A DNA stretch of 9,404 bases from Candidatus Parcubacteria bacterium (GCA_027459545.1 DAIDID010000016.1:1-9404); one strand, 5' to 3'. Counted from the first letter of the stretch, positions 1-6,434 are shown. Numbers and translations: made by a program. The notes: generated from the letters alone by a model not told the origin.

Positions 1-145
1 ATTTGAAGCTTACACACTCGACTTCGGATAGTTTATAACCGCTTTCCCAAAGAGAGATCACTCTAAGGAATCTCCGTTCGTAATAACGACACATTTTTGC
101 AGATTTCCGAAGCAGGAAACTTTGCGGTAGAGTAGAGGTATACCT
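1..145. other. 5' flank of the operon; possible start of a divergent gene
   Basis: No recognised gene lies here. On the minus strand a frame is open from ATG at 94-92 to the window edge (31 codons, beginning MCRYYERRFL). It could be the N-terminus of a gene divergent from the exporter operon, but I do not recognise it and it is short enough to be chance. On the plus strand one frame ends at TAG 29-31 after nine codons, so a C-terminal tail of an upstream plus-strand gene is also possible. A small hairpin (TTTCC 104-108 with GGAAA 115-119) lies in what would be the leader of the first operon gene. No convincing -35/-10 pair was found. Confidence 0.25.
134..138 (+). promoter_or_regulatory. Ribosome binding site of yadG
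   Basis: AGAGG lies 7 bases before ATG 146, a normal Shine-Dalgarno position. It supports that start and is one of the few clear ribosome binding sites in the window. Confidence 0.55.
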
Positions 146-1108
146 ATGTCTGAAAAAACACTTGCACTGAAAATAGATCATCTTCGAAAAGTATACGCAC
201 CTAGCGCAGCTGCAAAAAAAGAAGGCTCATCAGGCCATGTGGCTTTAAATGATGTCTCGCTTTCAATTCCAGCAGGGGAATTTTTCGCATTTCTTGGACC
301 AAATGGAGCAGGCAAGTCTACTCTTATAGGAATTTTATCTGGGCTCGTTGTAAAGACGGGAGGAACGGCTGAAGTATGCGGAGTGTCTATAGATCTTCAT
401 CCAGAAAAAGCAAAATCATACATCGGGCTAGTCCCGCAAGAATTTAACTTGAACTGGTTTGAAACTTCACTGCAAATAGTAGTAAATCAGGCAGGGTACT
501 ATGGAATTTCGAGAAAAGAAGTATTGCCGAGAGCTGAGCAACTACTCAAAGATTTGGGACTTTGGGAAAAGCGAAACGATCAGTCGCGTACACTTTCTGG
601 GGGTATGAAGCGAAGACTTATGATTGCTCGAGCGCTTATACATGAGCCCCGTGTACTTTTGCTCGATGAACCAACTGCTGGTGTAGACGTCGAGCTTCGC
701 AGAGAAATGTGGGAATTTTTGCGTACCTTAAATGAAAACGGCACAACTATAATTCTCACTACTCATTACCTCGAGGAAGCCGAGCAGCTATGCAGGCAAG
801 TGGCGATTATTAATCATGGAGAAATTATAAAGCAGGGTACTGTAAAATCGCTTCTTACAAATCTCAACTATGTCACACTACATCTCGACACCGTTGCGCC
901 GGTTACTATGGCAGAAATGACACTTTTGCGTGAGTATCCTTTGAAAAAAATCGATGACACAACGCTTGAACTACGGCTTGCTCCAGGAGAAACAATCAAT
1001 GACTCTATTCGAAAACTTACTGCAGTAGGTGTGCAAGTTGCAAATATTCGTAATTCAGGCAGTCGACTCGAAGAGGTATTTATTAATCTCATCGAAAAAA
1101 AAGCCTAG
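146..1108 (+). CDS. yadG: YadG-like ABC transporter ATP-binding protein
   Basis: ATPase subunit of an ABC-2 type exporter; it hydrolyses ATP at the inner membrane face to drive the permease encoded next to it. In 320 residues the nucleotide-binding domain is complete: Walker A GPNGAGKST (51-59), Q-loop glutamine in GLVPQEF (about 94-100), signature LSGGM (150-154), Walker B LLLDE (171-175) and switch histidine in TTHYLEEAE (H207). A C-terminal extension (about 240-320) is typical of the subfamily. From memory, the stretches QIVVNQAGYYG, MKRRLMIARAL and GTTIILTTHYLEEAE match E. coli YadG almost residue for residue. The start at 146 has an AGAGG ribosome binding site, and the next gene begins 10 bases after the stop. 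The substrate of YadGH is not established; a polysaccharide or lipid is possible given the neighbours. Family assignment is firm, substrate unknown. Confidence 0.95.
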   Translation: MSEKTLALKIDHLRKVYAPSAAAKKEGSSGHVALNDVSLSIPAGEFFAFLGPNGAGKSTLIGILSGLVVKTGGTAEVCGVSIDLHPEKAKSYIGLVPQEFNLNWFETSLQIVVNQAGYYGISRKEVLPRAEQLLKDLGLWEKRNDQSRTLSGGMKRRLMIARALIHEPRVLLLDEPTAGVDVELRREMWEFLRTLNENGTTIILTTHYLEEAEQLCRQVAIINHGEIIKQGTVKSLLTNLNYVTLHLDTVAPVTMAEMTLLREYPLKKIDDTTLELRLAPGETINDSIRKLTAVGVQVANIRNSGSRLEEVFINLIEKKA

Positions 1109-1118
1109 TATTTCTCAT

Positions 1119-1922
1119 ATGACCATTTCTACTACTTCTAAAATGACCCAACACAGAGCGCCTATTCTTATAGGCTTTTTAACGATGCTTCGAAAAGAAA
1201 CAACTCGAGTGTTTCGAATATGGTCGCAAACACTTCTGCCGCCCGTCGTTACTACCTCGCTGTATTTTGCGATATTTGGAACCTTTATAGGGTCGCAAGT
1301 AGCAGCTATTGATGGATTTTCGTATATTCTTTTTATTGTGCCTGGCTTAGTAATGATGGCAGTCATTACAAGCTCATACAGCAACGTCGTTTCGACTTTT
1401 TTTGGCGCAAAAATGCAGCGCTATCTTGAAAAATTGCTTGTGTCGCCATTGCCAAACTGGGTTGTCATAGCAGGCTTCGTAAGTGGGGGAGTCGTACGGG
1501 CGCTTCTTGTTGCAGTGCTGGTGCTTATTGTAGCGCTTTTTTTCACACATCTTGTTATTTTTAATGCGCTCATAATACTCGCAGCAGCAGTTCTTACGGC
1601 GATACTTTTTTCACTTGCGGGACTAGTGAATGGTATTTTCGCAAAGTCATTTGACGGCATAAATATCGTTCCAACTTTCGTGCTCACTCCGCTCACATAT
1701 CTTGGTGGAGTATTTTATTCTGTAAATAAGCTACCGCCATTTTTCCGAGATATATCGCTTGTAAACCCAATTCTCTACATGGTAAATGCATTTCGATACG
1801 GCTTTCTTGGTGTAAGCGACGTATCAATTCGAACTAGTTTCGCAATCATGATTGCATTAATTTTTGCACTTCTCGCTCTTTCCCTCTGGCTTTTCCAAAA
1901 AGGAAATGGTCTGAAGAGTTAA
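1119..1922 (+). CDS. yadH: YadH-like ABC-2 transporter permease
   Basis: Integral membrane subunit that pairs with the ATPase just upstream. From ATG 1119 it has 267 residues, close to the family's usual length of about 256. I chose this start because the open frame upstream (from 1029) lies inside the ATPase gene and has no homologous look; ATG 1143 is a possible alternative. Hydrophobic segments lie at about residues 38-58, 68-88, 113-143, 146-171, 183-202 and 240-259, the six-helix pattern of ABC-2 permeases. Recognisable family stretches are FIVPGLVMMAVIT (72-84), LFSLAGLVNGIFAKSFD (163-179) and VPTFVLTPLTYLGGVFYS (184-201), which match E. coli YadH from memory. No Shine-Dalgarno sequence precedes the start, so translation may be coupled to the ATPase. 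A loop within 183-202 and the tail motif RYGFLG (226-231) are conserved in this transporter class. Confidence 0.93.
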   Translation: MTISTTSKMTQHRAPILIGFLTMLRKETTRVFRIWSQTLLPPVVTTSLYFAIFGTFIGSQVAAIDGFSYILFIVPGLVMMAVITSSYSNVVSTFFGAKMQRYLEKLLVSPLPNWVVIAGFVSGGVVRALLVAVLVLIVALFFTHLVIFNALIILAAAVLTAILFSLAGLVNGIFAKSFDGINIVPTFVLTPLTYLGGVFYSVNKLPPFFRDISLVNPILYMVNAFRYGFLGVSDVSIRTSFAIMIALIFALLALSLWLFQKGNGLKS

Positions 1923-1931
1923 AATAAAAAT

Positions 1932-2675
1932 ATGGAAAAAGAACTATTCTTTTCTATAGTTGTTCCTGCTCACAACGAAGAAAAATATATTGCTACAACA
2001 ATGCAGCACCTTGCTGCACTTATCTATCCAAAAGATTTTTATGAAGTGCTTGTTGTGGAAAATGGTTCAAGCGATGCTACATATGCTGTAGCTCAAAAAG
2101 CAGCCACTGAAAATGTGCAGGTATTTTCTATACCAGAATCAGGAGTATCAAGAGCACGAAATTATGGAAGTGCAAAAGCAAAAAAAGAGAGTGACTGGGT
2201 ATTTTTTTTGGATGCAGATACGTATCCTGATCCTGAGTTTCTCCGAAAGAGTGCTGATTTTTTGAAAAAAAATCAGCACAAAGGCTATGTTGTCGGAACG
2301 ACAGAGTTGCAGCCGTATCCCAGATCGTTGCTCATGAATATAATTTATGGCTGTACTAATTTTTTCTTTAAGATTCGAGGCGCCGCCTACGGCGGTGCCC
2401 TCTTCGTCAAAAGAACGCTACTAGATACATTTTCTTTTGATGAAGAATTGCAAATGGGAGAGGATGATAATTTTGTGCAACGACTTCGTGATGCTGGCTC
2501 TTTTTTCTTTTTTTCAACAAAACTGGTGCATACTTCTACACGTCGTTATCAAAATGGCGGTTGGGCAAAAATTCCTGTTTGGATAGGACTCTGGATATTT
2601 GCTATGATGATTCCACATCATGGTACATACACTCCTACATACCAACGCCGCCTCAAGTACAAGGTTGTTCGCTAG
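1932..2675 (+). CDS. Family 2 glycosyltransferase
   Basis: Predicted inverting GT-A glycosyltransferase that moves a sugar from a nucleotide-sugar donor to an acceptor, probably at the cytoplasmic membrane face. The 247-residue protein opens with the nucleotide-binding strand SIVVPAHNEE (8-17), continues with ENGSSD (43-48), has the metal-binding DAD (94-96, in FFLDADTYPD) and the acidic GEDDNF (176-181), which corresponds to the usual ED catalytic-base motif. A hydrophobic C-terminal segment (about 214-227) may anchor it to the membrane. It starts 9 bases after yadH and ends 22 bases before the DedA gene. No ribosome binding site is evident at normal spacing. Its place beside a lipid-carrier recycling pair suggests a polyprenyl-phosphate-linked glycan, but donor and acceptor cannot be told from sequence. 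Confidence 0.9.
   Translation: MEKELFFSIVVPAHNEEKYIATTMQHLAALIYPKDFYEVLVVENGSSDATYAVAQKAATENVQVFSIPESGVSRARNYGSAKAKKESDWVFFLDADTYPDPEFLRKSADFLKKNQHKGYVVGTTELQPYPRSLLMNIIYGCTNFFFKIRGAAYGGALFVKRTLLDTFSFDEELQMGEDDNFVQRLRDAGSFFFFSTKLVHTSTRRYQNGGWAKIPVWIGLWIFAMMIPHHGTYTPTYQRRLKYKVVR
2379..2399. repeat. GC-rich palindrome inside the glycosyltransferase gene
   Basis: GGCGCCGCC (2379-2387) and GGCGGTGCC (2391-2399) form a 9-base-pair stem (one G-U) around the loop TAC. It lies in coding sequence for RGAAYGGA, in frame. It stands out from AT-rich surroundings. Function is unknown. Confidence 0.5.
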
Positions 2676-2697
2676 GGCAAAATCCACTCATTTTTCT

Positions 2698-3327
2698 ATG
2701 CACTTTATACTAACTCCACTTGCCGCTTTTATGACGTGGTTGTCAATTCACACGCACATAGCGTATATAGTACTTTTTCTTGGAGCATATTTTGAAGCGC
2801 TTGTTGGGCCATCTTTTTTCATTCCAGGTGAACTTTTTTTGCTTGGAGGATCGATTCTTGCAGGAGCGCACGTACTAAATATCTGGCTGGTTATGGTTAC
2901 TCTATACACTGGAGCAATACTCGGTGATACTTCAAGTTATTGGATAGGACGTGCCATAGGAACGTCGATATTTCATGAGAGAAAAAAATATTTAAATTTT
3001 ATTAATTACCGAAAAGTCGAAAAGTTACTTGAGAAGTATGGGCCAGGTGGAATATTTTTAGCACGATTGGTAGGTCCGTTTTCGAAATTAGCCCCAGTTA
3101 CAGCAGGAATTTTTGAAATTCCTTTTAAGACATTTCTTTTATATAACATCCCCGGTGTGATTGTCGGTTGTGGAGAGTTTATTGTGGCAGGATATTTTTT
3201 CGGAAATCGATACACGTTTTTGCTTTTTGTAATTGAGCGCTACACATTTCTTTTCGTACTTAGCGTACTGATAGTTTTTGCAGGATATGTATTTTTTAAG
3301 AAAAAACACAAACATTCGATACTATAG
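2698..3327 (+). CDS. DedA-family membrane protein (possible lipid translocase)
   Basis: Multi-pass inner membrane protein of 209 residues, normal for the DedA/VTT family. DedA members are needed for membrane-potential homeostasis, and some (UptA type) return undecaprenyl phosphate across the membrane. Visible motifs: YFEALVGPSFFIPGE (31-45), matching the family's E...P..PGE block; GDTSSYWIGRAIG (76-88); KYGPGGIFLARLVGPFSKLAPVTAG (113-137), the second re-entrant block. In that block the usual FxxRxxPxxRxxxPxxAG form is altered: the first arginine is kept (R123), but lysine (K130) sits where the second conserved arginine is normally found. The start at ATG 2698 was chosen because it lies clear of the preceding gene, which ends at 2675, and is followed by a plausible N-terminus; the open frame extends upstream into that gene. 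Directly followed by uppP, which supports a lipid-carrier role (inference). Confidence 0.9.
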   Translation: MHFILTPLAAFMTWLSIHTHIAYIVLFLGAYFEALVGPSFFIPGELFLLGGSILAGAHVLNIWLVMVTLYTGAILGDTSSYWIGRAIGTSIFHERKKYLNFINYRKVEKLLEKYGPGGIFLARLVGPFSKLAPVTAGIFEIPFKTFLLYNIPGVIVGCGEFIVAGYFFGNRYTFLLFVIERYTFLFVLSVLIVFAGYVFFKKKHKHSIL

Positions 3328-3333
3328 TATACT
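3328..3333 (+). promoter_or_regulatory. Candidate -10 box before uppP
   Basis: TATACT ends 8 bases before ATG 3342, so a transcript begun about 7 bases downstream would be leaderless or nearly so. No good -35 box is seen at 17 bases. The gene may also be read from upstream as part of the operon. Confidence 0.3.
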
Positions 3334-3341
3334 TTCAAAAT

Positions 3342-4208
3342 ATGTTGACGTACACACAGGCAGGTATACTCGGGCTCGTACAGGGATTTACTGAGCTTTT
3401 TCCTATTTCAAGTCTCGGACACATTGTGCTTATACCAGCGCTTTTGCATTGGCAGATTTCAGAAAGTAGCGAGCCGTTTGTTATCTTTATGGTTGCAGTA
3501 CACTTTGCAACAGCGCTCGTACTACTTGGTTTTTTTTGGAAGGACTGGGTAAAGGTTATCGCAGGCTTTTTCCGCATGATTGGAAGTCTCGCAACCACGC
3601 ACTCTATTGAAAGCCAAGACGTATATGCACGTCTTGCGTGGTTACTCATAGTTGCAACGGTACCAACTGGCCTTATAGGGCTTATTTTTCAGCACAAAAT
3701 TGAAGCGCTTTTTTCCGCACCTAAGCTTGTCGCACTCGTGCTGATATTAAATGGCCTCTTGTTGTATGGTATTGAGCTTACGAAAAGGAGTCGTATGCGA
3801 TTCGAGAATCTTCGAGTTGTAGGCGATACTGCAATTTCGAAATTATCAGGACTGCAAGCGTTTGGAACTGGTCTTATGCAGTCACTTGCTCTTATTTCGG
3901 GCTTCTCTCGAACAGGAGCTTCTCTTGGTGGCGGGTTGCTTGCTGGACTTGATCATGAAAGTGCTGCTCGTTTTTCATTCTTACTTGCCACACCAATTAT
4001 TTTCGCCGCAGCTGCACTAAAGCTTCCTGGACTTTTCCATGCCCATGTTTCTATAATTCCGACGCTTTTCGGTGCGCTAGTCGCAGCCATTGCAGCTTAT
4101 CTTTCATTGACATTTCTCATTCAATATTTTAAGACCAACACACTTGTGCCATTTGCTTGGTACTGCATTATCATGGGCATACTTTCATTTGCTTTTTTAA
4201 TGTTATAA
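3342..4208 (+). CDS. uppP: Undecaprenyl-diphosphatase UppP (BacA)
   Basis: Membrane phosphatase that turns undecaprenyl diphosphate into undecaprenyl phosphate, the lipid carrier for peptidoglycan and surface glycan precursors; family members confer bacitracin tolerance. The 288-residue product has both active-site blocks: QGFTELFPISSLGH (14-27), corresponding to the (E/Q)G.TEFLP.SS.GH motif, and SGFSRTGASLGGGLLAG (186-202), corresponding to the PG.SRSGAT motif. H27 and R190 are the expected catalytic residues. Two positions differ from the common form: LF for FL after the glutamate, and serine for proline before GFSR. Several hydrophobic helices span the rest. It is about 15-20 residues longer than typical, mostly in the loop around 145-170. 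It is last in the five-gene cluster, 14 bases after the DedA gene, with no Shine-Dalgarno sequence. Confidence 0.96.
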   Translation: MLTYTQAGILGLVQGFTELFPISSLGHIVLIPALLHWQISESSEPFVIFMVAVHFATALVLLGFFWKDWVKVIAGFFRMIGSLATTHSIESQDVYARLAWLLIVATVPTGLIGLIFQHKIEALFSAPKLVALVLILNGLLLYGIELTKRSRMRFENLRVVGDTAISKLSGLQAFGTGLMQSLALISGFSRTGASLGGGLLAGLDHESAARFSFLLATPIIFAAAALKLPGLFHAHVSIIPTLFGALVAAIAAYLSLTFLIQYFKTNTLVPFAWYCIIMGILSFAFLML

Positions 4209-4262
4209 AAGTCTGAGTTTTAAAGTGCCTTTGAATTCACAGTAAAAGTCTTAAGTAATTTT

Positions 4263-4532
4263 CTAGCGAGTAAGACAAAATGGAGTGCTCTTAGGTAAAG
4301 CTGTTTCAATAGCATGAGGAGCACAAATGGTGATGCGATTACTCACTGGATCTTGCTGCACTGTGTATTGAAGATCGTATGTTTCTCCATTTCCGCTGCA
4401 GGTATCGCTAAGACAGGTATTCGAGCCAGTTGAAGGATCATGAGGTAGCTCAGAAAGATAGAGAGGAACAAGGCATGGTCGTAAATCAATCTCTGCACTA
4501 CTGATATCTTCCGCAGAGGTTTCTGGAGGCAT
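4263..4532 (-). pseudogene. C-terminal fragment of a type IV pilin-like protein
   Basis: An 89-residue minus-strand frame reads like the globular C-terminal part of a CPR-type pseudopilin. It has DLRPCLVPLYLSELPHDPSTG, where the LPxDP step and preceding 'L.P.YLS' are familiar from such proteins, then a Cys-rich loop (NTCLSDTCSGNG), a strand-rich YDLQYTVQQD, and the ending ITICAPHA...CLTR. What is missing is the N-terminal half: no GFTLIELL prepilin signal, hydrophobic helix or prepilin peptidase site lies upstream in any frame. Continuing upstream in frame, eight more codons (about 4533-4556) reach a TGA, and the minus-strand sequence beyond is AT-rich and full of stops. I therefore call it a 5'-truncated remnant. 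The alternative is a short expressed protein starting at ATG 4532, but it would have no export signal. Identification rests on recalled motif patterns, not on a search. Confidence 0.5.
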
Positions 4533-4594
4533 GTAAAAAATGTAGCCTTTAAGCCTTCAAAACTCTATAAAAAACTTCTAAACTTTTTCTGAGT

Positions 4595-4608
4595 TTTTAA
4601 GCTTAAAA
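4595..4608. repeat. 14-base perfect palindrome
   Basis: TTTTAAGCTTAAAA is its own reverse complement. It lies in AT-rich non-coding DNA about 50 bases upstream of the -35 box at 4655. It could be an operator site, but AT-rich palindromes also arise by chance. Confidence 0.3.
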
Positions 4609-4620
4609 TAAGCCGTATTT

Positions 4621-4646
4621 TCAGCTTTTTAGCTGATTTTTTGCTC
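4621..4646 (+). terminator. Weak rho-independent terminator
   Basis: TCAGCT (4621-4626), loop TTTT, AGCTGA (4631-4636), then a run of T residues. The stem is only 6 base pairs with three G-C pairs, so it is weak. It points in the plus direction and would stop read-through from the uppP operon just before the next promoter. Confidence 0.4.
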
Positions 4647-4654
4647 AGTTTTGG

Positions 4655-4684
4655 TTGACAAACAGCCCTTCTTGGTGATAGGAT
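4655..4684 (+). promoter_or_regulatory. Promoter of the 3D-domain gene (extended -10)
   Basis: Consensus -35 TTGACA (4655-4660), an 18-base spacer and -10 TAGGAT (4679-4684) preceded by TGA, giving the extended -10 TGnTAnnAT form. Transcription would begin near 4690, placing the 4694-4745 hairpin at the very 5' end of the mRNA. Confidence 0.6.
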
Positions 4685-4693
4685 GGTCGATAA

Positions 4694-4745
4694 GAGTCAG
4701 ATAAAGCACGGAGACCATTTTGGTCTCATTTGTTTTATCTGATTC
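4694..4745 (+). promoter_or_regulatory. 52-base two-part hairpin before the 3D-domain gene
   Basis: The outer stem pairs GAGTCAGATAAAGC (4694-4707) with GTTTTATCTGATTC (4732-4745) over 14 base pairs, two of them G-U, which favours an RNA rather than DNA function. The inner stem pairs GAGACCA (4711-4717) with TGGTCTC (4721-4727) around a 3-base loop. Internal loops are 3 and 4 bases. No T-run follows, so it is not a terminator. It ends 4 bases before ATG 4750. GGAG (4710-4713), a Shine-Dalgarno-like sequence spaced 6 bases from TTG 4720, is buried in the inner stem, so folding could hide a ribosome site or stabilise the message. The regulatory role is inferred. Confidence 0.6.
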
Positions 4746-4749
4746 ACTT

Positions 4750-5469
4750 ATGCCCAAAACAATAGGCTCTGTTTTAGCCTTAATTATTTTGTCCAATAGT
4801 GTCTTAGTGCCCCTCGTGGCCAATGCTCAAACTATTCCTGCCTCGGTATCAACGAGCTCAGCGAATGTCGAAAGCATGACGACCGACCAGATTTCTTCGG
4901 TTCAGGAACCAGCACTTGCTACAGACTCAGGCCTGTTGCCAGAGTCCATGCTCGTTCCATTGGTTCCGCTCCCTGTGAGCGCTCCAAAATCACTCGACAC
5001 CTATACGGTGACGCTTACTTCTTATAACCCACTTCCAGATCAAACAAGCCCGACTCCATGGCTTACTGCAAGTGGAGCTCTCTCAAACACTGAAGTTATA
5101 GCTGCTCGCTCTCGTGGTCTCGCAACGCAGCTTCCTTTTGGAACAATTATAGCTATAAGCGGCCCGTCCTCTAAAGAGGAAAGCTCATCTTGCGGCTACA
5201 GTAGTGTTTCTCAGCTTATAGGCTACCGCGTCATTGCAGACACTATGAATGCTCGATTTATAGCTCCAAGCATCGATGTAGAGCTTGATCAAAATCAAAA
5301 AGTAAATATAGATGGTCAACGTATGAATCCAAGTGTAGTGCTTGGTAAGTGTAGCGACATGCAGATACGTGTGGTGGGGTATGTAAATCCAAACTCTATT
5401 CCGAAAACCCAAGCTGCTCTTGCAGAACTTGTAACTGGTAGTGCAGCGCTTTCTTCAGCGAAATTCTAG
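4750..5469 (+). CDS. Secreted 3D-domain / double-psi beta-barrel protein
   Basis: Predicted exported envelope protein of 239 residues from ATG 4750. A signal peptide (residues 1-26: MPKT then hydrophobic IGSVLALIILSNSVLVPLV) ends in ANA before Gln27, a good signal peptidase I site. A Thr/Ser/Pro-rich linker (about 28-80) leads to the folded domain: YTVTLTSYNPLPDQTSPTPW (85-104), TASGAL (106-111), ARSRGLATQLPFGTII (119-134) and GYRVIADTMNARF (158-170) with D164, then IDVEL (175-179) with D176. This order resembles 3D (three-aspartate) and RlpA/MltA-like barrels that act on peptidoglycan, and CPR genomes often carry a 'PDQT..TP..TASG' version. Two cysteines (148 and 201) could form a disulfide. 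An alternative TTG start at 4720 has a GGAG ribosome site but lengthens the signal peptide by ten residues. Enzymatic activity is not proven. Confidence 0.75.
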   Translation: MPKTIGSVLALIILSNSVLVPLVANAQTIPASVSTSSANVESMTTDQISSVQEPALATDSGLLPESMLVPLVPLPVSAPKSLDTYTVTLTSYNPLPDQTSPTPWLTASGALSNTEVIAARSRGLATQLPFGTIIAISGPSSKEESSSCGYSSVSQLIGYRVIADTMNARFIAPSIDVELDQNQKVNIDGQRMNPSVVLGKCSDMQIRVVGYVNPNSIPKTQAALAELVTGSAALSSAKF

Positions 5470-5481
5470 TGTGTCTAAAAA

Positions 5482-5507
5482 GCGTATTGTTCTAAAACAA
5501 TAAGCGC
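5482..5507 (+). promoter_or_regulatory. Inverted repeat between the 3D-domain and SET genes
   Basis: TATTGTT (5485-5491) pairs with AACAATA (5496-5502) around CTAA, and GCG/CGC (5482-5484, 5505-5507) can extend the stem past a 2-base bulge. No T-run follows, so it is a poor terminator. It overlaps the candidate -35 region of the SET gene and could be an operator. Confidence 0.35.
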
Positions 5508-5515
5508 GGTACTAT
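5487..5515 (+). promoter_or_regulatory. Candidate promoter of the SET gene
   Basis: TTGTTC (5487-5492), a 17-base spacer and TACTAT (5510-5515). Both boxes are only partial matches to consensus. Initiation about 7 bases downstream would leave a leader of about 3 bases before ATG 5525. Confidence 0.3.
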
Positions 5516-5524
5516 AGGTAAAAC

Positions 5525-5986
5525 ATGTCAGTGGTTCAAAAGAAAAAGCGAGGCGGAAAATATACGCCAGGGGAGTATGTGCTCACAGTAAAGCGCTCAA
5601 GCGCTGGACTCGGACTTTTTGCAGGTGAAGCAATTCAAAAAGGGAAATGCATTATAGAATACGTTGGGCGCGTTATTTCTCCTGAAGAAGAATATACAAG
5701 CAAGAGCCAGTATCTTTTTCAAGTTTCAAAAACAAAAACTATTGACGGTACCGAGCGGTCAAATACAGCACGATATATTAATCACTCTCATGCGCCAAAT
5801 TGCGAAGTTGAGATATATAAAGGTCGCATTTTTATTTTTTCAAAACGCGCAATTAAAAAAGGAGAGGAGCTTTCATATGATTATGGTAAAGAATTTTTTG
5901 ATGAACACATCAAGCCAAAAGGATGTAAGTGCATAAAATGTGCAGCAAAATCTGGAATGGCAAAATCTACTTCCGTGCCAAAATAA
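5525..5986 (+). CDS. SET-domain protein-lysine methyltransferase
   Basis: Small cytoplasmic SET protein of 153 residues, predicted to transfer a methyl group from S-adenosylmethionine to protein lysines. After a basic N-terminus (QKKKRGGK), the SET fold is complete: AGLGLFAGEAIQKG (27-40) is the first SAM-binding strand-turn, EYVGRVIS (45-52) follows, RYINHSHAPNC (83-93) is the pseudoknot motif, and GEELSYDYG (113-121) has the catalytic tyrosine. A post-SET zinc site is present as GCKCIKC (133-139), with C93 as likely fourth ligand. In NHSxxPNC the first cysteine common in eukaryotes is histidine here. Stand-alone SET genes occur in scattered bacteria; substrates are mostly unknown. The gene follows the 3D-domain gene by 55 bases, and its last 20 bases overlap the opposite-strand SRPBCC gene. 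Confidence 0.9.
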   Translation: MSVVQKKKRGGKYTPGEYVLTVKRSSAGLGLFAGEAIQKGKCIIEYVGRVISPEEEYTSKSQYLFQVSKTKTIDGTERSNTARYINHSHAPNCEVEIYKGRIFIFSKRAIKKGEELSYDYGKEFFDEHIKPKGCKCIKCAAKSGMAKSTSVPK

Positions 5987-6416
5987 CTATTTCTGTGTCA
6001 CCTTTGCCAGTCTCACAGAGTTTTTTAAGGCTTTCAAGACGCACAAGCCACTGCTTGCTGTTTGATTTTTGAAATGCTGTTTTTTCTTTCCAGTTTGCAT
6101 GACTGAGAGTAAGAGTTGTATTTCGAGCTGCGTTTGCAGCAACTGTAAATGTAAGTAGTGTTCCAATACTTTCTTCTCCTTCTGAAAAATTTGAAGAAAT
6201 ACTGCTAAGCGACATGCTAACATTTTTCTTTAACGTACTTACTTTAAATACAATGTGTCTATTCATACCAAGCTCGAGTTTTAGTTCTCCTCCTTTGTCA
6301 GGGTTTCCACTTATAGCATTGGTCCACCAGCTTCGCATACCACCAAGCGAAGAAAAAGCCTCAAATACCTCTGAGAGTGGTTTTTGTATTGAAATTGTCT
6401 GCACCAGTGTGTCCAT
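5967..6416 (-). CDS. SRPBCC / AHSA1-like protein
   Basis: Single-domain START-like (helix-grip) protein of 149 residues, the usual length for SRPBCC/AHSA1 proteins, which bind hydrophobic ligands or, in AHSA1 relatives, act with chaperones. The N-terminal pattern VQTISIQKPLSEVFEAFS (5-22) followed by MRSWWTNAISG (27-37) is characteristic, as are the central alternating strands (GGELKLEL, HIVFKVS) and LTLSHANWKE (102-111) before the long C-terminal helix (QWLVRLESLKKLCETGKG, 122-139). No catalytic residues can be named, so ligand and role are open. AAGAAGG just before the ATG is too close (1 base) for an ordinary ribosome site. The gene is convergent with and overlaps the SET gene. It lies downstream of the terminator at 6452-6479, so it needs its own promoter. 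Confidence 0.82.
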   Translation of the reverse strand: MDTLVQTISIQKPLSEVFEAFSSLGGMRSWWTNAISGNPDKGGELKLELGMNRHIVFKVSTLKKNVSMSLSSISSNFSEGEESIGTLLTFTVAANAARNTTLTLSHANWKEKTAFQKSNSKQWLVRLESLKKLCETGKGDTEIVILARK

Positions 6417-6434
6417 ACCTTCTTAAGTAAAAGT

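Larger units (their letters stand above)
4209..4719. other. Gene-poor interval between uppP and the 3D-domain gene
   Basis: Roughly 500 bases without an intact gene. It holds the minus-strand pilin remnant (4263-4532), an AT-rich stretch with stops in the minus-strand reading frames (about 4533-4640), a 14-base palindrome, a weak terminator and the promoter for the next gene. No clear terminator follows uppP before 4260. Confidence 0.6.

Noticed and set aside
1029..1118. Longer start for the YadH-like permease at 1029
   Set aside because: The extra 30 codons lie inside the yadG coding sequence and have no counterpart in the family; ATG 1119 gives the usual length.
4212..4603. Similar short sequences TCTGAGTTTT at 4212 and 4589 flanking the pilin fragment, which might be a target duplication
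   Set aside because: About ten bases in AT-rich DNA, with no terminal inverted repeats and no transposase; likely chance.
4629..4823. Minus-strand 64-codon frame across the promoter and hairpin
   Set aside because: It covers the promoter, hairpin and signal-peptide region of the plus-strand gene and shows no protein-like pattern.
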